Below are positions 44,688 through 53,483 of a DNA stretch of 64,000 bases, one piece after another (positions within the stretch are counted from its first letter, which is position 1; the number at the start of each line of letters is the position of its first letter). Origin of the DNA: Streptomyces sp. A012304 (GTDB taxonomy: Bacteria; Actinomycetota; Actinomycetes; Streptomycetales; Streptomycetaceae); contig NZ_BQUN01000041.1 of assembly GCF_026008495.1 (NCBI RefSeq), positions 44,538-108,537 on the forward strand, written 5' to 3'. A program made the translations under genes and the position numbers. The notes beneath the pieces were generated by a model, which saw nothing but the letters and a program-made list of their open reading frames with translations, searched no databases and had not been told where the DNA came from.

Positions 44688-45575
44688 TCAGTGCTCGCGC
44701 GGCGCCGGGACGACGCGCTCCACCTCGGGATGGACGGTGAGCAGTTGACGCATGGCCGCCTCGGCGCCGGAGCCGTCACCGGCGGCGAGTGCGTCGACGA
44801 TCCTGCCGTGGTGCGCGAGGGAGGCCTCGTTCGGCCGGTCACAGGCGGTGACCGGGCCGCCGGAGACATGGAGGGCGGCCGATACGATGCCGGAGAGGTG
44901 CTCCAGCATGCGGTTGCCCGCGATCTGGATGAGCAGCGAGTGGAACTCCGCGTCGGCTCGTGAGTAGGTGAGCGCGTCGCCCTGGGCCAGGGCGTGTCCC
45001 ATGATCTCGACCATGTCGCCCAGGCGCTGCTGGACGTCCTCGCGCCCGTGCCCGGCGGCGAGCCTTGCGGCGAGCGGCTCGATCGTCCAGCGCAGCTCGC
45101 TGAGCTCGCGCCGCTGGTCGTCGCGCTGCGGTCCGAAGGCCCGCCACTCGATGATGTCCGGGTCGAGAAGGTTCCAGTCGCTCACGGGACGCACGCGCGT
45201 GCCCACGTTGGGTCGGGCACTGACCAGGCCCTTGGCCTCCAGGACGCGGAGCGATTCACGGACGACAGTGCGGGAGACCTCGAAGCGCTGGCCGATCTCC
45301 TCGGGCACGAGCGGACGGTCGGCACCCAGATCGCCCGAGACGATCATCTGGCCCAGCTGCTGGACGAGTTGGCCGTGCAGTCCGCGGCCGCGGCTGCCCG
45401 CCGCACGCCGGCCCACACGGCCCAGCTCGGGGTCCGCGCTCTCCCAGACGGGAGGTCCGACGCGGTCGGCGGCGGGGGCCTCGGCGTAGGGGTAGCGGTC
45501 GAGTTCGCCCGGGCCGGCCAGACCGGAGTCGGTGGAGCGGGCGGCGGTCATCATGGTGTGCGCAAGGGTACTCAC
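44688..45575 (-). CDS. FadR/GntR family regulator
   Basis: A 295-residue regulator with a 60-residue Pro/Gly-rich N-terminal extension. The winged helix follows (about 65-135, IGQRFEVSRTVVRESLRVLE), then an FCD ligand domain with metal-binding His/Asp residues (DAEFHSLLIQIAGN and a later H). The ligand is probably a sugar acid or carboxylate. The start is taken as the GTG at 45575, with AAAGGA close upstream. ATG codons at 45554 and 45551 have no binding site. It stands alone beside hrdB. Targets are not visible nearby. Confidence 0.82.
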   Translation of the reverse strand: MSTLAHTMMTAARSTDSGLAGPGELDRYPYAEAPAADRVGPPVWESADPELGRVGRRAAGSRGRGLHGQLVQQLGQMIVSGDLGADRPLVPEEIGQRFEVSRTVVRESLRVLEAKGLVSARPNVGTRVRPVSDWNLLDPDIIEWRAFGPQRDDQRRELSELRWTIEPLAARLAAGHGREDVQQRLGDMVEIMGHALAQGDALTYSRADAEFHSLLIQIAGNRMLEHLSGIVSAALHVSGGPVTACDRPNEASLAHHGRIVDALAAGDGSGAEAAMRQLLTVHPEVERVVPAPREH

Positions 45576-45721
45576 GCATCCTTTGTCGGCGCCGCTCCCA
45601 ACTCCCTTGAGGTCTTTGGTGAAAAGCACACGAAAGGGTGATCGCTCACCCCGTCGCAATTGACGCCTTATCGGAAAGAAATGGGCTTTCTCCGGGGAGT
45701 TGTGTACATGGCGCCGACGGC

Positions 45722-45745
45722 CCGGTGACGCACTGTCGTCACCGG
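45722..45745 (-). terminator. Hairpin spanning the ABC gene stop codon
   Basis: CCGGTGACG/CGTCACCGG, a perfect 9-bp stem with a 6-base loop. The stop codon of the ABC protein (45739-45741) is inside one arm. It probably helps end that transcript. Confidence 0.55.
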
Positions 45746-48087
45746 ACCCTGCTCCGCAGGGCCGTGAGCAGATACGCGCACATCAGGAGGGTGAGCGACA
45801 ACGCCAGCGCGCCGCCGACGGGTTGGACGATCACGCGTACCACACCGGCCAGATAGCGCTCTCCACCGAAGGGCCACTGCATCAGGAACGTCTCGCGCAA
45901 CCGCACCGAGATTTCGGCCGCCGTCCGCACGGACGTGTTCTCCACGGCCTTCTGTACGAGGGGTACGACGGCGACGGGGACGGCGACCACCGCCGCGAGG
46001 CCGGCCGTGGTGGAGCGGAACACGCCTGCCGCCAGGACGCCGGCCCAGGCACAGCCGACCATGAGCCCGGCCCAACTCGCGCTCAGCTGGAGCCAGTCCG
46101 CGGGAACCTTGGCGAACTCCCGACCGTAGACGAGATAGAGCACCTCGGCGTCGCAGCCCACGGTGAGGAAGGCCAGCATCAGCGCGGAGAGCGTGGCGAC
46201 GAGGAGCTTGGCGGTGAGCAGGCCCAGCCTGCGGGGCACGGTGCCGCGGTCGGCGGCCAGGGCGGGGTGGCGGAATTCGTCGCCGAACGCGAGCGCCCCG
46301 AGCAGCCCCGCGCCGAGCGCCGAGGGAGGCAACGGCAGCTCTGCGGGCCACGCGGCCAGCAGCCGTGCCTGCGGGGTGTGGCCGATGCGGGCCAGGAGGA
46401 GAGCGGTGACGGCGGAGACGAGCAGCACGGCGGCACTGATGACCATGCCGGTGCTGATACCGGTGGCGCGGCGTAGTTCGTAACGGAGGGGGCGCAGCGG
46501 GCTGGGAGCGGGGCGGACGGAGATGGGGGGTGGAAGGGCGGAGAGGGCGTCGAGCGCGGTGGGCGCGGGGATGCCGTCGTAGCCGTTGGTGGAGGGAGGA
46601 GCGATCGGGGTGGACGCGGCGTCCTCTGACGGGTGGGGCGAGTCTGCGGGAATTTCGGCGGGCTCGGTGGGCTCGCCGGCGGACCGGGGTCGAGGCTGGG
46701 GGGCGGCTGCCGGCTGCGCCTCAGCGGCGGACCGGGCGGCGTCGCGGTCGAGGGAGGTGTCCGGGGTATCCGGGCCTTCCGAGGCCTCCGGGGCCTCCGG
46801 GGTGTCCGGGGTGTCCGTCGTGGTGTCGGGGGGTGCCGCGGAGAGTTCCGTCCGCGCCTCGTCATCGACCGGCCGGGAGTCGCCGGGTAGCGGATCGGGC
46901 GAGGCGTGCGACGCGGGTGCGGGTCCTTGTCCACCGTCCCGGGTGCGTGGCTCGCCCACGGAGACGGCCATGCGAGCCGCGCTCCCCGTGCGGGTGTCCT
47001 CCGCGGCGGTGCCGGTCGCCGCATGCGGCTCGCGGTGGCCGCACGCACTCGCCTCCCGCGGTTCGCCGAGAGCCTGCGCACTCGCGCTGCGCGACTCCCT
47101 GGAGGTCTGAGAGATCGCGGAGAGCAGCGCGAGGGACGCCTGCTGCTCGTCGCCGAGCGGGGCCGTGCCCTCCTCGGTGGGTGTCCGGTCCGTCGGGTCG
47201 GCTCCCGCTCCGGGCCCCATGTCTCCGACCTCGTCGGCGAGTTGATGGACGAGGACACCGTGCCGGAACGCGGTCTCGCCGACGTGGGCGCAGGTGCTGC
47301 CGTACACGGAGAGCCGGTTGCCGTCCTCCTGCACGACTTCGACGGAACGCCGTGCCGTGCGAGCCTCCTTGACGAGCAGGGCGGCGAGGCGGGCGGCATG
47401 GGGGCTGCGTACGGCGACCCGGGGGCGCAGCCGGTTGCGGGCGAAGTCCCTGGCCTCCTGGTCGGCGACGAGTCTGCCCTGGTCCAGGCTGACGACCCGG
47501 TCGGCGATGCGGACGGCTTCCTTGGGGTCGGACGTGGTCGACAGGACCGTGCCGCCCTGGGCCGCGTGCGCGCGCAGCATGCCGTGCACCCACCGGCTTT
47601 CGCGGTCGGAGAGTCCGTCGGTCGGCTCGTCGAGCACGAGGGTGTGCGGGTCGGCGAGGAGGGCGCAGGCCAGGCCGAGACGGCGGTCCATGCCCCGCGA
47701 GAGCGTGCCGAGGCGCTCCTCGCTCAGGCTGACCAGGCCCACCACCTCGAGGACTTCGTCAGCCCGGCGGACCGGGACGCCCGCGGCGGCGCAGAGCATG
47801 CGCAGATGGCCGCGCACGGTGCGGGCCGGGTGCCCCGGCACATCGCCGAGAAGGACGCCCACCTCGCGCGAGGGATGGGCGATGCGGTGCAGGGGCCGGC
47901 CTCTGAAGTAGGTGATGCCACGGCCCTGTTGAAGTTCGAGCATGAGCCTCAGGGCCGTGCTCTTGCCCGCGCCCGGCGCCCCGAGCAGCACGGTGACGCG
48001 GCCCGCGCGCGCCTCGAAGGTGACGTCGTCAAGGGCGGGCGGAAGCTCCTTGCGGTGGTCGCTGGTCAGTCCGAAGGCCTGGATCAC
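45739..48087 (-). CDS. ABC transporter: ATPase fused to permease through a disordered linker
   Basis: A 782-residue single chain. Residues 1-215 form an ABC ATPase with Walker A GAPGAGKST (36-44), a degenerate signature LSRGMDRRLG in place of LSGGQ, Walker B TLVLDEPTDGLSD and the downstream switch region. Residues about 230-510 are an extremely Pro/Ala/Thr/Glu-rich linker with no predicted fold. Residues about 520-782 have about six membrane segments of an ABC-2-like permease. The usual layout is two separate genes. Substrate unknown. I start at the GTG at 48087; a TTG three codons upstream is possible. There is no Shine-Dalgarno sequence, and TATCTT at 48095-48100 may be a -10 for a leaderless message. 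Confidence 0.82.
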   Translation of the reverse strand: MIQAFGLTSDHRKELPPALDDVTFEARAGRVTVLLGAPGAGKSTALRLMLELQQGRGITYFRGRPLHRIAHPSREVGVLLGDVPGHPARTVRGHLRMLCAAAGVPVRRADEVLEVVGLVSLSEERLGTLSRGMDRRLGLACALLADPHTLVLDEPTDGLSDRESRWVHGMLRAHAAQGGTVLSTTSDPKEAVRIADRVVSLDQGRLVADQEARDFARNRLRPRVAVRSPHAARLAALLVKEARTARRSVEVVQEDGNRLSVYGSTCAHVGETAFRHGVLVHQLADEVGDMGPGAGADPTDRTPTEEGTAPLGDEQQASLALLSAISQTSRESRSASAQALGEPREASACGHREPHAATGTAAEDTRTGSAARMAVSVGEPRTRDGGQGPAPASHASPDPLPGDSRPVDDEARTELSAAPPDTTTDTPDTPEAPEASEGPDTPDTSLDRDAARSAAEAQPAAAPQPRPRSAGEPTEPAEIPADSPHPSEDAASTPIAPPSTNGYDGIPAPTALDALSALPPPISVRPAPSPLRPLRYELRRATGISTGMVISAAVLLVSAVTALLLARIGHTPQARLLAAWPAELPLPPSALGAGLLGALAFGDEFRHPALAADRGTVPRRLGLLTAKLLVATLSALMLAFLTVGCDAEVLYLVYGREFAKVPADWLQLSASWAGLMVGCAWAGVLAAGVFRSTTAGLAAVVAVPVAVVPLVQKAVENTSVRTAAEISVRLRETFLMQWPFGGERYLAGVVRVIVQPVGGALALSLTLLMCAYLLTALRSRVR

Positions 48088-48097
48088 CCGTAGCAAG

Positions 48098-48132
48098 ATA
48101 GCGCGTTATGTCCCATTTTCTGGTATAGCGCG
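48098..48132. promoter_or_regulatory. Paired ATAGCGCG direct repeats
   Basis: ATAGCGCG occurs at 48098-48105 and again at 48125-48132, 27 bases apart, directly before the ABC gene start. The first copy overlaps the putative -10. This might be a binding site for a regulator, but there is no match to a known motif. Confidence 0.3.
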
Positions 48133-48243
48133 GCTGGCTGTGTGGCCGTGGTCGACAGCGATGAGCCCTGGAGGGCCGCGAGCCGGTTTCCGCTCGGTCG
48201 CGGAGGAACCCGAATGGGGTGCGGCACATGTCCGCACCACGCC

Positions 48244-49002
48244 TCACACCTCGGGCCGCAGCATCGGCGGGTTCAGCAGCGTCGCGCCGCCGGCGCGGAA
48301 CAGCTGAGCCGGCCGGCCGCCCTGCCGGGTGGTGGTACCGCCCGTGGGGACCAGGAAGCCGGGAGTGCCGGTCACCTTGCGGTGGAAGTTGCGCGGGTCC
48401 AGCGCCACGCCCCAGACCGCCTCGTAGACCCGGCGCAGCTCCCCGACGGTGAACTCCGTGGGACAGAACGCGGTCGCCAGCGAGGAGTACTCGATCTTGG
48501 AGCGGGCCCGTTCCACTCCGTCCGCGAGGATCTGGGCGTGATCGAAGGCGAGCGGTGCGACCGGTTCGCCGTCCCGGCCGTATCCGCCCTGCTGCAAGAG
48601 CTCCTCGACCGGCGCCCAGCGGGCGTTGCTGGCGTCGCCGCCGGCTCTCGGGGCGGGCAGGTCGGGGGCGAGCGCCAAATGCGCGACACTGACCACGCGC
48701 ATCCTCGGGTCGCGCTTGGGGTCGCCGTACGTCGCGAGCTGCTCCAGGTGGGCGCCGTTGTCCTGGGCCGGGGCGGAGGGGTCGTGGGCGCTCAGTCCGG
48801 TCTCCTCGGCCAGTTCACGCGCCGCGGCCTGGGAAAGGTCCTCGTCGGCCCGTACGAAGCCGCCCGGGAGCGCCCAGCGCCCCTGGAACGGCGGTTCGCC
48901 CCTGCGCACCGCCAGCGCGCACAGGGCATGGCGGCGCACGGTCAGCACGACCAGGTCCACGGTGACGGCGAAGGGCGGAAAGGCTGACGGGTCGTAGGGC
49001 AT
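48244..49002 (-). CDS. Nudix protein with C-terminal winged helix (NrtR-like)
   Basis: A 252-residue protein. The Nudix box is complete (GFVRADEDLSQAAARELAEETGL, following Gx5Ex7REUxEExGU), so hydrolysis of a nucleoside diphosphate derivative is possible. The C-terminal 75 residues (SSLATAFCPTEFTVGELRRVYEAVWG..., quoted for its FTVGELRRVYEAVWG core) form the winged helix of NrtR-type regulators, which sense ADP-ribose or related compounds and control NAD or sugar genes. It may therefore be a regulator, an enzyme, or both. The start is the ATG at 49002. An imperfect inverted repeat just upstream could be an autoregulatory site. Confidence 0.82.
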   Translation of the reverse strand: MPYDPSAFPPFAVTVDLVVLTVRRHALCALAVRRGEPPFQGRWALPGGFVRADEDLSQAAARELAEETGLSAHDPSAPAQDNGAHLEQLATYGDPKRDPRMRVVSVAHLALAPDLPAPRAGGDASNARWAPVEELLQQGGYGRDGEPVAPLAFDHAQILADGVERARSKIEYSSLATAFCPTEFTVGELRRVYEAVWGVALDPRNFHRKVTGTPGFLVPTGGTTTRQGGRPAQLFRAGGATLLNPPMLRPEV

Positions 49003-49012
49003 GCCGCGATCA

Positions 49013-49032
49013 TAGTCGTCTTCCTGACGATA
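49013..49032. promoter_or_regulatory. Inverted repeat upstream of the Nudix gene
   Basis: TAGTCGTC-TTCCT-GACGATA: the core TCGTC/GACGA is perfect across 5 bases, and the arms match apart from a one-base insertion. It lies 11-30 bases before the Nudix ATG on the minus strand. It would be a natural autoregulatory operator for an NrtR-type protein. The link is inference. Confidence 0.4.
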
Positions 49033-49133
49033 AACACTCCTTTCATTAGCCGCTTCGATGGCTGATCCCCTCCGGTTCGGCACTGCCGTCACCATTCGTC
49101 CCCGAGCGTCGGTCGCTGCCACGTCATCCGAGG

Positions 49134-51392
49134 TCACGCACCCAATTGCAGCCCGTCGGCCGCCTCCTCGACCATGGCCAGTCCGAGCCTGCTGACGCGC
49201 ACGGAGAAGGGGGCGCCCGCGACCCGCAGCCCGGTGAGGCCGATCTCTCCGAGAGGGGCGCTGGGCAGGGGGCGCAGGGTGACCGTCCCGGCCGGGGCGT
49301 CGGGGCGGATGCCGGCCAGGGTGGTCAGCAACAGCACGCCGGCGGCGGCCGCGGTGGCGGCGGGGCGGCAGGCGGCCGGGTGGGGCAGAGGGGCACTGCC
49401 TTCCGTGCGCTGCTCCCCCGCGTACATCTCGGGCAGGCGATGGCCGAAGGCTTCGGCCGCCGCCAGTACGCCCCGCAGCAGCGAACCCGCCTCCTTCTCG
49501 TAGCCCGAGGCGGCCAGGCCGGCGACCGCGACCGCCGTCTCGTGGACCCGTACGGCGCCGCTGCGGTGGCCGAAGGGGTTGTGGCCCGCCTCCTTCGCGC
49601 CCAGCCCGCGCAGTCCCCAGCCCGAGTCCATGACCGGGCTGCCGAGCAGCCGGGCGAGCTGTTCGGTCTGCACCTTGTCGAGCAGGCCGGGAGCGTGCTC
49701 GCCGCCGCCCAGCAGTCCGCAGTCGAGGAGGTGGGCGGTGGCAGCGCCGAGGTGCGGCACCAGCCGTCCGTCGGCGGTACGGGCTGCGGCGGGCCGGCCG
49801 CCACCGGGATCGTCGATCCAGAAGTCCCGCCGGAACGCGAACCGCGCCGTCCGCGCCCACTCCCTCAGGCCGTCCCCGTCCGGCCTGCCGCAGGCGTCGA
49901 GCAGGTCGGCACCGAGCAGGGCCGCGCGGTGCGCGTGGGCCTGGGTCTCACAGCGGACGGGTCCACTGGGCCGGGGATCGCACAGATAGGGACCCTCGCC
50001 GACGGCGGCCCGCAGCCAGGTCAGGCAGCGCTCGGCCGTCGGCAGCAGTTCCTCCGTGTCCTGATCGGGCAGCCCCCATCTGCGGGCCTCCGCGAGGAGT
50101 ACCGGGAAGAGCAGAGTCGCTTCCGTGCCTGTGCACCCCGGCGGCAGATGCGCGCCCGCGTCCCGCCGGGGCCCGGGGATCATGCCGGCCTGCGGTCCCT
50201 TGCCCGTGACCTGGGTGCGGGCGAGGGTGCGCAGCGTTCCCGCGGCGAGTCGGGTGCCGAGGGGCAGCGTCATACGGGCGGCGGCAAGTGCCTCCGCCGG
50301 GGCCAGTCCGCAGCGCCACGGGGCCCCTGCCGCGAGGTGCGTGTCGGTGGGATGGGCCGGGTCACGCACCAGAAGGGCCTGCAAGTCCTCGACGCTCGTG
50401 CTCAGCAACGCGGGGACCCGGGGGTCGTCGCCCGTCGCCCGTGCGGGAGCCAAGGGGCTGGTCGCGACGCGCCCCACCGCCCGGATCGGGCCCACGCCGT
50501 CCAGGCGGACTCTCAGTTCCACGCAAGCGCTGCCACCGGGAGGCACGTCCAGGTCCCAGCGCAGGAGTCCCGCGGAGGCCAGAGCGTCGCTGGGCGGGGG
50601 GTCGGCGGTGACCGACGCGGTCCCGGTGGCGCACGACCAGCGCAGCCCCGCGTCACGGACGCTGGCGGGCAGTTCCGGGCCGGCGCGCCCGGCCGCGATG
50701 GCACCCAGGTCGGCCAGGTCCGTGCCGAGGGCCACCTCCACCGGCAGGCGCAGCGGCCGGGACGCGGCGCTGTGCAGGGTGATCCGCTCGGTTCCGTCCG
50801 CGGTGCGGGTCCGCTCGACGACGACCTCGGGGTCCGGCCCGCCGTGGGGGGCGGCGCGCAGGGTGCCGACGAAGCGGGCCCGGTCGGCCGAGGTCATCCG
50901 GGCCTGGACCGCGAGCGGCTCCCGTCCGGCCACCCGCAGCTGGCAGCGGGCCAGGATGCGGCGCCCCGCCCGGTAGAAGCCCTCCAGTCCGCGGCCGGTG
51001 AGCTGCCCCTGGTCCGTGGAGATGGCCAGGCCCGGCAGGCCGACACAGATCATCGCCGTGTGCACGGGTGGCAGCTCGGTGGGGCGTGCGGTCGCGGGCG
51101 GGGCCGGTGCCGCGGCGCCGCGCGGCGTGGGAGGGGCGGGGCGACGCGGAGAGCCGGTGGGCGGCACGGCGGACGCCCCGCCGGCGCCGCTCCCTCGGTC
51201 CGGGAAGCGGTGTGAGGTCTCCGCCGCAGGGGCGGGTGGTGCGGTGCGGCGGGTGTCGTCGCCGGGGAACTCGGTTTCGTGGCGTGCGGGCCTGGCCGTC
51301 GGCGGCAGGCCGGGCCCCGGCCTGTGGTGCGGCACGAGCCTGTCGGTTGCGGGGCGTGCGTCGGCGGTGGAGGGCGGAGTCGGCTGGTGCAT
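49134..51392 (-). CDS. Glycogen debranching-like protein
   Basis: A 752-residue protein. The N-terminal glycogen-debranching domain begins after a Pro-rich stretch of about 115 residues (ICVGLPGLAISTDQGQLTGRGLEGFYRAGRRIL, quoted only for TGRGLEGFY). The C-terminal part is an alpha/alpha-barrel resembling amylo-alpha-1,6-glucosidase proteins. Catalytic acidic residues were not verified by me. The start is the ATG at 51392 with AAGG upstream; TTG codons further upstream (to 51554) are less likely. The length is typical for Streptomyces members. Confidence 0.8.
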   Translation of the reverse strand: MHQPTPPSTADARPATDRLVPHHRPGPGLPPTARPARHETEFPGDDTRRTAPPAPAAETSHRFPDRGSGAGGASAVPPTGSPRRPAPPTPRGAAAPAPPATARPTELPPVHTAMICVGLPGLAISTDQGQLTGRGLEGFYRAGRRILARCQLRVAGREPLAVQARMTSADRARFVGTLRAAPHGGPDPEVVVERTRTADGTERITLHSAASRPLRLPVEVALGTDLADLGAIAAGRAGPELPASVRDAGLRWSCATGTASVTADPPPSDALASAGLLRWDLDVPPGGSACVELRVRLDGVGPIRAVGRVATSPLAPARATGDDPRVPALLSTSVEDLQALLVRDPAHPTDTHLAAGAPWRCGLAPAEALAAARMTLPLGTRLAAGTLRTLARTQVTGKGPQAGMIPGPRRDAGAHLPPGCTGTEATLLFPVLLAEARRWGLPDQDTEELLPTAERCLTWLRAAVGEGPYLCDPRPSGPVRCETQAHAHRAALLGADLLDACGRPDGDGLREWARTARFAFRRDFWIDDPGGGRPAAARTADGRLVPHLGAATAHLLDCGLLGGGEHAPGLLDKVQTEQLARLLGSPVMDSGWGLRGLGAKEAGHNPFGHRSGAVRVHETAVAVAGLAASGYEKEAGSLLRGVLAAAEAFGHRLPEMYAGEQRTEGSAPLPHPAACRPAATAAAAGVLLLTTLAGIRPDAPAGTVTLRPLPSAPLGEIGLTGLRVAGAPFSVRVSRLGLAMVEEAADGLQLGA

Positions 51393-51641
51393 GCGGTGCC
51401 TTCGTTCTGCTCTCTGTGCGCCACGGGCACGGTCGGCGCCGGCGGCGGGCTCCGGCAGGGCAGGTGCGCTGCGGCGGCGCGCCGGCTCGGGCGTACCGCC
51501 ACTCAGGTGAACGGAGCGGGTCTCCCCCAAGTCACGCCCGGCGGCGAGGGCCAACCGTTTGGTGGCAGGGCGGGGAGGACGACCGACTGCGGGTGGCGGA
51601 CCGTTGCGAGCCGCCCGCCCCGGACCAGTACCGACGCGGGC

Positions 51642-53342
51642 TCATCCCTCCCCCGTGTTCTCGTGTCCCTCGGAGCGCGTCGCCTCCGAGCAGGTGTCAC
51701 GGCGCCGGGCCGAGGACCTTGCCGAGCCACGCGTGCGTGGACGAGGTTCGCCCTTTCCCGGAGCGACAGGGCGCGTGGCGCCCTTCATCGGCGGGCGAGG
51801 ACGGACCGGGTTCGCCTGCGGAGCGTGCTCCCGTGCCACCGCTGCCTGTGGTGTGCGGCGGGCGGTCTCGGCCGAGCGTGTGCGGCGGCGTCGGCGGCCG
51901 ACCGGCGTCGCCGGTGCCGGATCGGCCTCTGGTGCCGCCCCATTCCCCGACTCGGTACCCGCAGCGGCGGCCGGAACGCCCTGCCGCTCTCCCGCACCGA
52001 CGTCGTCGACAAGGCTCGCCCGCCGCGACCGGCGGTCGCGTCCCTCACGCTCGCCGCGCAGGCAGCGTCGTACCGTCTCCGGGTCCAGGCCCTCGTTGCA
52101 GGCCTGGTGCAGGAGGCGGGCGAAGAGGTAGTCGGGATCCGCGCCCAGGGCCATGGCGAGGGCCTCCCTGGCCTCCAGTTCGTCGCCGCTGGACCAGGCG
52201 ACCCAGCCGGCCAGTGTCAGAGGTGCCGCCGCGTGTTCGGCGTAGGGCCCGACGCAGCGACGTGCCAGCGCACGCCACAGCCGCAGGGCGGGAGCGGCTT
52301 CGTCGCCCTCCATCCATTCGGCGGCGCGGTCACGGGTCACTCGGTCCTGGAGCCCGAGGATCAGAGCGGCGGCTTCGTCGGGGCCGAGCAGCTCGTCGTC
52401 ACGGTGGTCGGCCGGCAGGGCGCCGGTCATCGGAGGTGCTTCCGCGAAGCGCCGCATGATCCGTCCGGCCAGCTCGACCGTCTCCTCCGCCACGGCCGCG
52501 CGGCTCGCGGCGTCGACGATCCTGGGGACCAGCGCCATGCTGGCGGTGTCGAGGGCGGCTTCCTGCTCCGACGCGGCGCCGGTCTCCAGGGGGAGCAGTC
52601 GGGCCCTCAGCTCGCGCAGGGTGCCCCGGACCTGGATTCCGGCGTAGGTGGCGGCCGCTGCCACGACGGACGTGCCCGGCAGCCCCATCGGGGCGCCCTC
52701 GACCGGGCAGCAGCCCTGGCCGCTGCAGCAGTACGACCAGAAGCGCCCCCCGGAGATGCACAGCGCCTCGATCACGGGGACGTCGAGCCGACCGCACGCG
52801 ACCCGCAGCAGCTGGGCCAGCGGCTCGAGTCGCTCCATGACCTGGCGGCCCGTCTCGCCCTTGGCGGGTTCCTGGCAGAGGTAGGCGACCATCTGCTCGG
52901 GGCGGGCGCCCCTGCGGGTGCTGCCCGTCACAAGCCCGCGCGCGAGTTGCCGGGCCACGGCGTCCCAGTCGTCCGGGTCGGCGGGAATCCCGATCCGCGC
53001 CCGGCCGCCGAACCTGCCCCGTCCGCCCCGGTCGTGCAGGGCGACCAGGACGATGCTGTCCTCGGGCCGGTACCCGAGCAGGTAGGGCAGGGCGTCGGCC
53101 AGCTCGGCCGGGGTGCGCAGGGTGACCTGGTGCGCGCCGCCGCTTCCCTCGTACGGCGAGGGTCCGTCGTACGGGGTGTGTCCTTCGTAGGACGGCCGGC
53201 TGTCGTACGCGTCGTCTCCTGCGGGCTCGGCCTGCGCGTCGCACGGTGGGCGTTGGCCGAGTCCGGTGTCTTCGTCCCGCCTCGAGATATCGCCCTTTTC
53301 GAAGTTTTCGAAGGATCCAGTCGTTTCGCTGTGATTCGTCAT
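51642..53342 (-). CDS. DUF4192 family protein
   Basis: A 566-residue actinobacterial DUF4192 protein of unknown function. After a 70-residue acidic/Tyr-Gly-rich head comes the core domain (about 75-420) starting at QVTLRTPAELADALPYLLGY. It contains the cysteine-rich loop YCCSGQGCCPVEGAP around residue 210, which might bind metal. Residues 430-566 are Arg/Ala/Pro-rich and disordered. The start is the ATG at 53342. It is divergent from the RecQ-like helicase with 141 bases between, the tightest link to any neighbour, which may point to a DNA-related role, though this is guilt by association. Confidence 0.82.
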   Translation of the reverse strand: MTNHSETTGSFENFEKGDISRRDEDTGLGQRPPCDAQAEPAGDDAYDSRPSYEGHTPYDGPSPYEGSGGAHQVTLRTPAELADALPYLLGYRPEDSIVLVALHDRGGRGRFGGRARIGIPADPDDWDAVARQLARGLVTGSTRRGARPEQMVAYLCQEPAKGETGRQVMERLEPLAQLLRVACGRLDVPVIEALCISGGRFWSYCCSGQGCCPVEGAPMGLPGTSVVAAAATYAGIQVRGTLRELRARLLPLETGAASEQEAALDTASMALVPRIVDAASRAAVAEETVELAGRIMRRFAEAPPMTGALPADHRDDELLGPDEAAALILGLQDRVTRDRAAEWMEGDEAAPALRLWRALARRCVGPYAEHAAAPLTLAGWVAWSSGDELEAREALAMALGADPDYLFARLLHQACNEGLDPETVRRCLRGEREGRDRRSRRASLVDDVGAGERQGVPAAAAGTESGNGAAPEADPAPATPVGRRRRRTRSAETARRTPQAAVAREHAPQANPVRPRPPMKGATRPVAPGKGEPRPRTRGSARSSARRRDTCSEATRSEGHENTGEG

Positions 53343-53483
53343 GCGGAGACGATCTCGCGGATCATCAAATTCCGCTTCGACCTGTGGATAAGTTCGATCA
53401 GGGACACGTCATCATGGCCGAAGCCATGCCCTCCGGCGGACCACGACGGCCGGTTTGTCAGTGCCGTCCTGTTGTATGGACGC

